The position numbers and the translations under genes are program-made. From Verrucomicrobiales bacterium (GTDB lineage Bacteria > Verrucomicrobiota > Verrucomicrobiia > Limisphaerales > UBA1096), in NCBI GenBank assembly GCA_028817635.1, contig JAPPPH010000343.1, forward strand, positions 1 through 16,317: a stretch of 16,317 nt of DNA. The letters run 5' to 3'. The notes beneath the pieces are model-generated. The model was not told where the DNA came from. It made no database searches and saw only the letters and a program-made list of their open reading frames with translations. Below, one piece after another: positions 7,739 to 13,449 of the stretch (within the stretch, counting starts at the first letter, position 1; each line of letters opens with the position of its first letter).

Positions 7739-7753
7739 CGCTTGGCCAAGCGC
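7738..7753. repeat. Palindrome copy F (16/16), between convergent genes
   Basis: An exact GCGCTTGGCCAAGCGC starting on the last base of the sulfatase 2 stop codon and filling half of the 31-nt gap to the convergent ABC exporter gene. It is followed by TTGGCTTGG, so the 12-nt unit begins to repeat. It could fold as a 6-bp stem with GGCC loop but has no T-run, so it is not a standard terminator. Confidence 0.95.
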
Positions 7754-7769
7754 TTGGCTTGGGTAACCG

Positions 7770-9623
7770 CTATCCGGCGATGCCCTGCGCCCGGGCCAAG
7801 CCGCAAAAGACGCCGTCCTTTTCGAGCAATTTATCGAACGTCCCCTCCTCAATGGTCTGGCCACGGGACAGGACGATGATGCGATCCATCGTGCGCAGCG
7901 TGGACAGACGATGCGCAACACAAAGCACAGTGCGGTTTTCGCTCAACCGATCGATGGCCGCCTGCACCTCCGTCTCCGCCTTCGAGTCCAGCGCGGCGGT
8001 GGCCTCGTCGAGCACCAAAATCGGGGCATTGCGCACAAATGCGCGCGCGATGGCCAACCGCTGTCGTTGACCACCGGACAACGTCACGCCGCGCTCGCCA
8101 ATGCGCGTGTCGTATCCGTCCGGCAACGCGGTGATAAACTCATGCGCATGCGCATGCCGGGCAGCTTCCTCCACCTGTTCGCGTGTGCAGCCCGCTTGGC
8201 CAAGCGCGATGTTCTCGGCCACGGTCAAATCAAACAACACGATCTCCTGACTGACCAACGCCATCTGCGAGCGGAAATCCGGGATGCTCAGGTCGCGCAG
8301 GTCGTGCCCATCCAGCTTGATCGCACCAGCATCGGGATCGTGAAAACGGAACAGTAAATTGATGAGCGTGCTCTTGCCGGAACCGCTTTCGCCGACAATC
8401 CCCAGCTTGGTCCCCTTGGGTACCGTGAGGTTGAAATCGGTCAACACCTCTTCCTCCTCGTACGCAAACGAAATGCCATGCCACCCGATGCCCTGTTCGA
8501 AGCTCTTGACCGGACGCGGCTCTGCCTGCTCGAGAATGTCCGGTTTTTCGCCCAGCACATTCATCAGGCGCTGGGCACCGACGCTGGCCTCCTCAATCTG
8601 CACATGCCACCGGGCCAGTTTGCGGATCGGCGTGTAAAACATCAGCACGCCGGTGAAAAACACAACAAGGTCGGGAATGCTGCGGTTGGTGTAGACGACG
8701 TACAGGATCAGCGCACCGATGCCAATCATCGACACGGTCTCCACCAATGGGCCGACAATCTCACGCGAGCGAACCGTCTTCATCGTCTGCCGGATGAGTT
8801 GCTGTGACAACTCGCGGAAGCGATCCACCCTCATGCCCTCCAGACCAAACGCCTTGATCACTCGCATGCCGGAAAACATTTCCACCGCCAAGCTGGATTG
8901 GTTGACATTGGCCTCGACTTTTCGGCGCGTCGCCCGGCGAGCCTTCTTGCCAAAGTAAATGATCGGCACCACGCAGATTGGAAACAACACCAGCACTCCC
9001 ATCGTTAACTGCCAGTCGATCAAACAAAGGCCGGTGAACACGCTGATGACCGCCACCGGCTCTGCTACAAGATGCCCCACCCCGGACGAGAGGCAGGTTT
9101 GCAGCAACAGCGCATCGCCGTTGATGCGTGTGATCAGGTCACCAGTGGTGGACTTGTTGAAAAACCGGATCGACAGCCGGCTGAGATTCCGAAACACCGC
9201 CACCCGCAGATCATTGATCACCCGCTCGCTCGCCCACGCCAGACAGTACGCCCCAAGAAACTTGGTGGAGCCCCGAAAACCGACCAGCAACGGGAACACC
9301 AACATCCCTCCAACGATTTGCATCCATGTCAAGTCATCACCCATGCGAGGCAGCCACGGATCCAGCGTGCCAATGACGCTCGTCTGGATGGAGGCGGCCG
9401 TTTCGGTAAACCAGTTGCCGGGCTCGGCAACCTCGGCGGTTTCGGTGGCCGTTTCGGCAACAGTCTGCGGATCCAACCGGTCGAGCAGCGTCTTGGTTGC
9501 CCACAGCACTAGGCCATTTGAAGCCCCGAAAAGAACGCCGAAGAAGAGCCCCGCCAGCAACCGCCCCCAGTACGGTTTCACGTAGGGGGCAATGAAAGTG
9601 AAAATATGCTTCAGCTTATGCAT
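7770..9623 (-). CDS. ABC exporter, fused permease and ATPase, MsbA-like
   Basis: The 617-residue half-transporter has an N-terminal six-helix transmembrane domain (about residues 1-330, GLFFGVLFGASNGLV onwards) and a C-terminal ATPase. Walker A GESGSGKST lies near 409-417, Q-loop ALVSQE, signature LSGGQRQR near 513-520, Walker B ILVLDEATAALD near 530-541, H-loop VAHRL near 568. Such homodimers export lipids (MsbA), peptides or drugs at the inner membrane; the substrate is not readable, and MsbA is only the best guess. An acidic stretch ETATETAEVAE near residues 59-69, in the first periplasmic loop region, looks like an insertion. The palindrome copy at 8192-8207 encodes ALGQA in AENIALGQAG, where relatives usually have a residue set such as AENIRYGRPD of equal length. 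ATG at 9623 is the only good start. Confidence 0.92.
   Translation of the reverse strand: MHKLKHIFTFIAPYVKPYWGRLLAGLFFGVLFGASNGLVLWATKTLLDRLDPQTVAETATETAEVAEPGNWFTETAASIQTSVIGTLDPWLPRMGDDLTWMQIVGGMLVFPLLVGFRGSTKFLGAYCLAWASERVINDLRVAVFRNLSRLSIRFFNKSTTGDLITRINGDALLLQTCLSSGVGHLVAEPVAVISVFTGLCLIDWQLTMGVLVLFPICVVPIIYFGKKARRATRRKVEANVNQSSLAVEMFSGMRVIKAFGLEGMRVDRFRELSQQLIRQTMKTVRSREIVGPLVETVSMIGIGALILYVVYTNRSIPDLVVFFTGVLMFYTPIRKLARWHVQIEEASVGAQRLMNVLGEKPDILEQAEPRPVKSFEQGIGWHGISFAYEEEEVLTDFNLTVPKGTKLGIVGESGSGKSTLINLLFRFHDPDAGAIKLDGHDLRDLSIPDFRSQMALVSQEIVLFDLTVAENIALGQAGCTREQVEEAARHAHAHEFITALPDGYDTRIGERGVTLSGGQRQRLAIARAFVRNAPILVLDEATAALDSKAETEVQAAIDRLSENRTVLCVAHRLSTLRTMDRIIVLSRGQTIEEGTFDKLLEKDGVFCGLARAQGIAG
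8192..8207. repeat. Palindrome copy G (15/16), inside the ABC exporter ATPase domain
   Basis: Only the first base of GCGCTTGGCCAAGCGC differs. On the minus strand it is read as ALGQAG in the conserved stretch between the Q-loop and the signature motif. Confidence 0.9.
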
Positions 9624-9632
9624 GAGCTGGGG

Positions 9633-9656
9633 GCGTGCACCCCGGGGTTGGCACGC
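9633..9656. promoter_or_regulatory. Near-perfect 24-nt dyad just upstream of the ABC exporter start
   Basis: GCGTGC (9633-9638) and GCACGC (9651-9656) flank ACCCC/GGGGT (9639-9648), so the whole block is an inverted repeat broken only by two unpaired bases. In the minus-strand mRNA it would form a GC-rich hairpin ending 9 nt before the start codon at 9623. It could hinder ribosome access or separate transcription of this gene from the upstream phosphoesterase. The function is inference. Confidence 0.4.
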
Positions 9657-9660
9657 GGTT

Positions 9661-9676
9661 GCGCTTGGCCAAGCGC
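9661..9676. repeat. Palindrome copy H (16/16), intergenic
   Basis: An exact GCGCTTGGCCAAGCGC between the metallophosphoesterase stop (9684) and the ABC exporter start (9623), directly next to the 9633-9656 dyad. Confidence 0.95.
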
Positions 9677-9683
9677 GGCCGGG

Positions 9684-10409
9684 TCAGCGGCCGGAAGCCA
9701 GGCGATTGGCCAAGCGCTCCGGCAATCCGGCTGCCAGAATCTTGGCCTGGGTTTTTTCGATATCGTACTCGAGACGGCGCAGTTCGATCGTGCCGGCCTC
9801 AAGGTCGTAAATCACATATCCGGCGCGGGGATCGCCATCACGCGGCTGCCCGACACTGCCGACATTGACGAAATATTTCTTCCCCTTCTCGACGGTGAAC
9901 TTGTCGTACTTGCCGCCGGTCACAGAGTTTTGTTCGCGGACAAATGCCAACGGCACATGAGTGTGCCCAAAAAAACAGACGCCGGTGTTCTGGTAAGTGA
10001 AGCTGGAAGCGGCGTCGAGTTTACTCAGCACGTAGCCCCATCGCTTCGGACCGTCGAGCGTGGAATGCACGATCGTGAAATTGGCAATCATGCGCAGGTA
10101 CTTGAGCCGCCGCAGCCAGTCGCGTTGTTCCTCGGAAAGCTGGTCGCGCGTCCACTGAATGGCGTGGCTCGCGTGCGGATTAAACCCGGCCAGATCGGTC
10201 GTGCCGCCGCAGTACTCGTCGTGGTTGCCCATAATGCAGGGCATGTCCATCTCCCGGACAATGTTCATGCACTCGACCGGATTGGGGTTGTAGCCCACCA
10301 CATCACCCAGACACACATAGTGCGTGCAGTTGTTCTTCTGCGCATCTTCCAGCACAACCTCGAGTCCCTCGAGGTTGGCGTGTATGTCAGCTATTAAAGC
10401 GTACTTCAT
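9684..10409 (-). CDS. Calcineurin-like metallophosphoesterase (YfcE/MJ0936 type)
   Basis: This 241-residue cytoplasmic protein carries all metallophosphoesterase ligand motifs: ADIHAN (D8, H10), LGDVVGY (D36), GNHDE (N62, H63), IVHST, and GHTH near the middle of the C-terminal half. The family consists of two-metal phosphodiesterases or phosphatases; the closest characterised type (YfcE/MJ0936) acts on model phosphodiesters and the physiological substrate is unknown. The gene is 15 nt downstream of the acylphosphatase gene on the same strand, likely one operon. Its C-terminus (ERLANRLASGR) lies beyond the conserved fold and is partly encoded by palindrome copy I at 9702-9717. ATG 10409 starts directly at the first beta strand. 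Confidence 0.9.
   Translation of the reverse strand: MKYALIADIHANLEGLEVVLEDAQKNNCTHYVCLGDVVGYNPNPVECMNIVREMDMPCIMGNHDEYCGGTTDLAGFNPHASHAIQWTRDQLSEEQRDWLRRLKYLRMIANFTIVHSTLDGPKRWGYVLSKLDAASSFTYQNTGVCFFGHTHVPLAFVREQNSVTGGKYDKFTVEKGKKYFVNVGSVGQPRDGDPRAGYVIYDLEAGTIELRRLEYDIEKTQAKILAAGLPERLANRLASGR
9702..9717. repeat. Palindrome copy I (15/16), 3' end of the metallophosphoesterase gene
   Basis: GCGATTGGCCAAGCGC differs from the consensus at one base of the core. It is read on the minus strand as RLANR in the non-conserved C-terminal tail. It is 41 nt from copy H, the closest pair in the window. Confidence 0.85.
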
Positions 10410-10424
10410 TCAAACGACCGGAAC

Positions 10425-10703
10425 TCAGCCGGTGATCTCAAACCCCCTGAATTGATCCTCTGCCTCTTCCCAGACGATTTCCTCGTCCTGGATGTTACGC
10501 CGCAGCCCGGAGTCGCGAACCGCTTGCAGAAATTCTTCCAATTCCCCCTGCTCGCCCTCGGCGATCATTTCCACACGGCCATCAGGCAAATTCCGAATGG
10601 TGCCGAGTACATCGTACCCGGGTACCAATGACTTCACTGTGTATCGGAACCCCACTCCCTGCACTCGTCCCGAGTAGTGTACATGGACTCGAACCAAGTT
10701 CAT
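10425..10703 (-). CDS. acyP: Acylphosphatase
   Basis: The 92-residue protein is full length for the family. The signature GRVQGVGFR (residues 12-20) supplies the phosphate-binding loop and catalytic R20; GTIRNLPDGRVEM supplies the catalytic N38. Acylphosphatase hydrolyses carboxyl-phosphate bonds in small molecules such as acetyl or carbamoyl phosphate in the cytoplasm. It is 15 nt upstream of the metallophosphoesterase on the same strand. The start is ATG 10703, directly before the conserved first strand. The plus-strand RNA candidate begins near or inside this gene's 5' end. Confidence 0.95.
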   Translation of the reverse strand: MNLVRVHVHYSGRVQGVGFRYTVKSLVPGYDVLGTIRNLPDGRVEMIAEGEQGELEEFLQAVRDSGLRRNIQDEEIVWEEAEDQFRGFEITG

Positions 10704-10704
10704 A

Positions 10705-10840
10705 ACCAGCAGGTGCCAGATCGGCCCAGCCCCGGTTGGGGCAACAGGAAACCGCCTTCCCGGCAGTTCCCCTGTGCGTCAGGGCCGGAAATGAAGCCAC
10801 AATCGCCCCGTCCGGGCAATCCTTTTATGCCCCGTTTTTT
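10705..10840 (+). ncRNA. ffs: Probable small SRP RNA (4.5S-like)
   Basis: The plus strand contains GTCAGGGCCGGAAATGAAGC at 10778-10797, close to the SRP RNA core GTCAGG-CCGGAA-GGAAGC that binds Ffh protein. It is closed by TGTG (10773-10776) pairing with CACA (10798-10801), and an outer CCCGG (10759-10763) can pair with CCGGG (10812-10816). A terminator-like hairpin with six T follows at 10814-10840, giving independent support for a plus-strand transcript among minus-strand genes. Against the call: bases just after the GGAA loop (ATG) do not pair with GCC as usual, and the second half of the core (AGCAGC) is shortened. The 5' end is not defined by sequence; the start given is only an upper bound. 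It could also be a divergent or decayed copy. Confidence 0.5.
10814..10840 (+). terminator. Rho-independent terminator of the SRP-like RNA
   Basis: GGGCA (10814-10818) pairs with TGCCC (10828-10832) around a 9-nt loop and is followed two bases later by TTTTTT (10835-10840). The stem is short (5 bp) but GC-rich. It overlaps the last outer pairing of the RNA candidate. Confidence 0.5.
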
Positions 10841-10884
10841 GGGCAAAAAAACCACCCAAATAGGTCTATTTTTGGCTGAAAACA

Positions 10885-10910
10885 CTGGCTAATGACGCTG
10901 GCTAATGACG
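10885..10910. repeat. 13-nt tandem duplication at the mnmA stop codon
   Basis: CTGGCTAATGACG occurs twice in immediate succession (10885-10897 and 10898-10910). The upstream copy in mnmA sense includes the last His codon and TAG stop; the second copy repeats them in the 3' flank. Confidence 0.9.
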
Positions 10911-11984
10911 CATGATCCACCCGCCGCCGACAACGAGGTCGTCCTGATAAAAAACACAGGCCTGACCGGGAGTCACCGCACGCTGTGGCTCAAGTAGTTT
11001 AACAATCGCCCGGCCGTCCTCTGCCGGCTCTACCGTCGCGGCCGCCCCGGGATGATTGTAACGGATGGCCGCCGACACCTCAATTGGCCCTTCCAGTTTC
11101 TCAAACGGGATCCAGTTACACCGATCGATCCGGAACTCGGACCGAAGCAACATCCCCTCCTCACCCACGACCACGCGGTTATTCTCCGGGTCCAGTTCCA
11201 CGACGTATAGCGGCGTTGGCGATGAGATACCGAGCCCCTTGCGCTGACCAATGGTGTAAAACTCAATCCCATCGTGATGTCCCAGCACCTGCCCCCGGGT
11301 GTCAACGATCTCCCCCTGATGTTCCTCCACCAGACCGGCCGTGGTCAGAAATTTTTTGTAGTCCTTGTCCGGAACAAAACAAATCTCCTGACTCTCCTGT
11401 TTCTCTGCCGTTTTCAGGCTCACGCAACGTGCCACCTCACGGGTCTCGGCCTTCTGCAGTTCGCCCAGCGGGAACATCATGTGCGACAACTGCTCCTGCC
11501 CGAGGGAAAAAAGAAAATACGTCTGATCCTTGCGCGCATCCCTGCCGCGCAACATCACCGTGCGGCCGTTGCGCTCTTCGAGCCGAGCGTAATGACCGGT
11601 TGCCACGTATCGGGCGCCCAGTTTTTTGGCGCGGTTAATCAGGTTTCCGAACTTTAGTTTCTCGTTACACATCACGCACGGGTTCGGCGTGCGCCCAGCC
11701 TTGTACTCAGCGGCAAAGTAATCGATTACATCCCGCTGAAACTCCTTCGACTCGTCTATGAGGTAGTACGGGATATCCAGCTTGTCCGCGACCGAGCGGG
11801 CATCCATCACCGCCTGCGGACCACAACATTTATCCTCCGCACGCGACACACAATCCTGCGGCCAAACCTTTAGCGTAATGCCGACGACATCGTAACCCTG
11901 CTCCACCAACAGCGAGGCAGCCGCAGACGAATCAACGCCTCCGCTCAGCCCAACGACAACTCGTGTTGGATCCGGTTCAGACAT
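10902..11984 (-). CDS. mnmA: tRNA-specific 2-thiouridylase MnmA
   Basis: MnmA thiolates the wobble U34 of tRNA-Lys, Glu and Gln using ATP and relayed sulfur. The 360-residue protein is full length. It has the PP-loop SGGVDSS (14-20), the catalytic C106 in NPCVMCN, the second catalytic C202 in SQEICFV, ATGHYAR (128-134), and the downstream beta-barrel segment YTIGQRKGLG. No part is missing. An exact palindrome (11995-12010) lies in the 31-nt gap between it and leuD upstream, so the two may be co-transcribed. ATG 11984 is 7 residues before the first strand, normal for the family. Confidence 0.97.
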   Translation of the reverse strand: MSEPDPTRVVVGLSGGVDSSAAASLLVEQGYDVVGITLKVWPQDCVSRAEDKCCGPQAVMDARSVADKLDIPYYLIDESKEFQRDVIDYFAAEYKAGRTPNPCVMCNEKLKFGNLINRAKKLGARYVATGHYARLEERNGRTVMLRGRDARKDQTYFLFSLGQEQLSHMMFPLGELQKAETREVARCVSLKTAEKQESQEICFVPDKDYKKFLTTAGLVEEHQGEIVDTRGQVLGHHDGIEFYTIGQRKGLGISSPTPLYVVELDPENNRVVVGEEGMLLRSEFRIDRCNWIPFEKLEGPIEVSAAIRYNHPGAAATVEPAEDGRAIVKLLEPQRAVTPGQACVFYQDDLVVGGGWIMRH

Positions 11985-11994
11985 GGTATGGACT

Positions 11995-12010
11995 GCGCTT
12001 GGCCAAGCGC
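11995..12010. repeat. Palindrome copy J (16/16), between leuD and mnmA
   Basis: An exact GCGCTTGGCCAAGCGC filling half of the 31-nt gap between two same-strand genes. TTGG follows, so CCAAGCGCTTGG (12003-12014) forms an overlapping second palindrome. It ends 5 nt from the leuD stop codon. Confidence 0.95.
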
Positions 12011-12015
12011 TTGGT

Positions 12016-12564
12016 TTACTTCGAAATCATGCCGTTCTCACGGGCGAAATTGAACAGGCCACCGGCATCGATCACCGGACGCACCTCGCCCAGCGGCTTG
12101 ATAGAATACTCGTCACCTGTCGACTTGTTGACCACCGTGCCCGCATCCAAATCGACACGCACCTCGTCGCCAGTGTTCAACACATCGCATAGCCGTTCCG
12201 TGACATCACACGGATACAGCTCCCCGGTCGCCACACAGTTGCGAAAGAAAATGCGGGCGAAACTTTCCGCAAGCACCAGATTGCAACCGGCCGAGCCAAG
12301 CGCGATCGGAGCGTGTTCGCGGGAACTACCACAACCAAAATTCCGGCCGGCGACCACGATAGGGTACTTCGAGTTCGATTCACCCTCTTCCACATACCGG
12401 GTCGAGTACAGCGACTCGGGCAACCCGATCAGCGCATAGCTGCCGAGCTTCTCGTATTCCTCCGGGATCGTCGGAACAAGGTTCAGGTACTGGGCAGGGA
12501 TAATCTGATCGGTGTCGATATTATCCTTCACCACAAAAACCGGGCCTTCGTAGACACTACTCAT
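12016..12564 (-). CDS. leuD: 3-isopropylmalate dehydratase small subunit (LeuD)
   Basis: The 182-residue protein shows the aconitase swivel-domain marks: NIDTDQIIPAQYL near residues 15-27, RNFGCGSSREHAP near 73-85, SFARIFFRN near 101-109, and a terminal GGLFNFARENGM. With LeuC it isomerises 2-isopropylmalate to 3-isopropylmalate in leucine synthesis; homologues also include homoaconitase small subunits, which is less likely but cannot be excluded. No leuC is adjacent on either side: the upstream neighbour is a PHP phosphatase and the downstream one is mnmA. The start is ATG 12564, at the normal position. Confidence 0.92.
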   Translation of the reverse strand: MSSVYEGPVFVVKDNIDTDQIIPAQYLNLVPTIPEEYEKLGSYALIGLPESLYSTRYVEEGESNSKYPIVVAGRNFGCGSSREHAPIALGSAGCNLVLAESFARIFFRNCVATGELYPCDVTERLCDVLNTGDEVRVDLDAGTVVNKSTGDEYSIKPLGEVRPVIDAGGLFNFARENGMISK

Positions 12565-12602
12565 GGGCGGGCATTTGGGGATAGAAAAGGTCAGTTTTCA
12601 AT

Positions 12603-13403
12603 TCAAAACGGCACGGACTCATATTGTCCCCCGGCAAAACGGCGATACTCTAAAAAGCCGCTCCGCTTGGCCAAGTCGATTGCCGCATCAAAATGTTCCC
12701 CCACCCGCTCCGGTTTGTGGGCGTCCGAACCGAACGTCAATCCCACCCCCAATTCGGCCGCCATCTCCAACAAAGCCGGCTCAGGATACATTTCTCCACA
12801 CGGTTTTTGGAGTCCACCCGTGTTAATCTCAATAGCGATATCGCTCTGCTTCACCGCCTCAAGAAACGGTCGCCACAAGTGAGACAACTCCCCTTCAGGT
12901 CGGTCGCCGAAGACCTTGATCAAGTCACAATGGCCGATTATATCGAAAACACCAAGAGACACAGACTCCACTAAACGACTATAATATTCCTTCCAAACTT
13001 GATTCAGGTCTTTACCTTTCCAGGTGTCACGCTTATCAGGATGATCAAAACTCCATTTTTCTCCAATGTAATGCACTGATCCGATCAAATAATCCCAATT
13101 GTAGCGCTTGGCCAAGTTTTTGATCCAATCTTCATATCCGGGAAGATAATCGATCTCCAAGCTGCGGCGAATGGTAACTTCCGGGTTTTCCCTCTCCGCT
13201 TGGTCGAGTTTTTCCTGATAAAGATCCAGCTCGCTTTCCAGCATCCGCCAGTCATCGAAATCGTCCTCCGGCATCGGAGCGTGCTCAGTAAAGCCGATCT
13301 CAGTGAAGCCAAGTTTTGCCGCCTGGGCGGCATACTCGGTCGGCTCCCCCTCCGCATGGCGGCAGAGAGGAGTGTGCATGTGATAATCCGGTGGAAATCC
13401 CAC
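12603..13403 (-). CDS. hisK: PHP-domain phosphatase, histidinol-phosphatase (HisK) type
   Basis: PHP metal-binding motifs run through the protein: DYHMHTPLCRHA at the N-terminus, GFTEHAP, LEIDYLPG, GSVHYI, GHCDLIKVFG, EINTGG and a late GSDAH. This is the pattern of HisK, which removes phosphate from histidinol phosphate in histidine synthesis; other PHP phosphoesterases remain possible. No ATG start exists. GTG 13403 gives MGFPPDYHMH, the normal distance to the first motif, while TTG 13409 would add two residues. The protein is 266 residues, usual for HisK. It is 38 nt upstream of leuD on the same strand, so amino-acid genes may be grouped. Palindrome cores are read as NLAKRY (copy L) and DLAKRS (copy K). 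Confidence 0.85.
   Translation of the reverse strand: MGFPPDYHMHTPLCRHAEGEPTEYAAQAAKLGFTEIGFTEHAPMPEDDFDDWRMLESELDLYQEKLDQAERENPEVTIRRSLEIDYLPGYEDWIKNLAKRYNWDYLIGSVHYIGEKWSFDHPDKRDTWKGKDLNQVWKEYYSRLVESVSLGVFDIIGHCDLIKVFGDRPEGELSHLWRPFLEAVKQSDIAIEINTGGLQKPCGEMYPEPALLEMAAELGVGLTFGSDAHKPERVGEHFDAAIDLAKRSGFLEYRRFAGGQYESVPF
12663..12678. repeat. Degenerate palindrome copy K (12/16), inside the PHP gene
   Basis: The 10-bp core CTTGGCCAAG is exact, the outer arms are mostly changed. It is read on the minus strand as DLAKRS near the C-terminus of the protein. Confidence 0.7.
13104..13119. repeat. Palindrome copy L (13/16), inside the PHP gene
   Basis: GCGCTTGGCC is exact on the left; the right arm is AAGTTT. 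It is read on the minus strand as NLAKRY, just before the conserved WDYLIGSVHYI motif. Confidence 0.8.
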
Positions 13404-13426
13404 GGCCAAAAACTAGGCAAGAATTC

Positions 13427-13442
13427 GCGCTTGGCCAAGCGC
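13427..13442. repeat. Palindrome copy M (16/16), between the helicase and PHP genes
   Basis: An exact GCGCTTGGCCAAGCGC in the 46-nt gap between the helicase stop (13450) and the PHP start (13403), on a stretch otherwise without visible signals. Confidence 0.95.
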
Positions 13443-13449
13443 TGAGACG

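Noticed and set aside
7738..7753. Palindrome copies as intrinsic terminators
   Set aside because: The 6-bp stem with GGCC loop lacks a T-run at every copy, and many copies are inside genes or before starts.
8959..9585. Plus-strand open frame of 208 codons inside the ABC exporter
   Set aside because: It is antisense to a well-defined transmembrane domain and gives an S/T/R-rich translation without recognisable motifs.
10828..10845. TGCCC...GGGCA hairpin as a terminator
   Set aside because: The stem is followed by A on the plus strand and has no T-run on the minus strand; the overlapping hairpin 10814-10832 followed by six T fits better.
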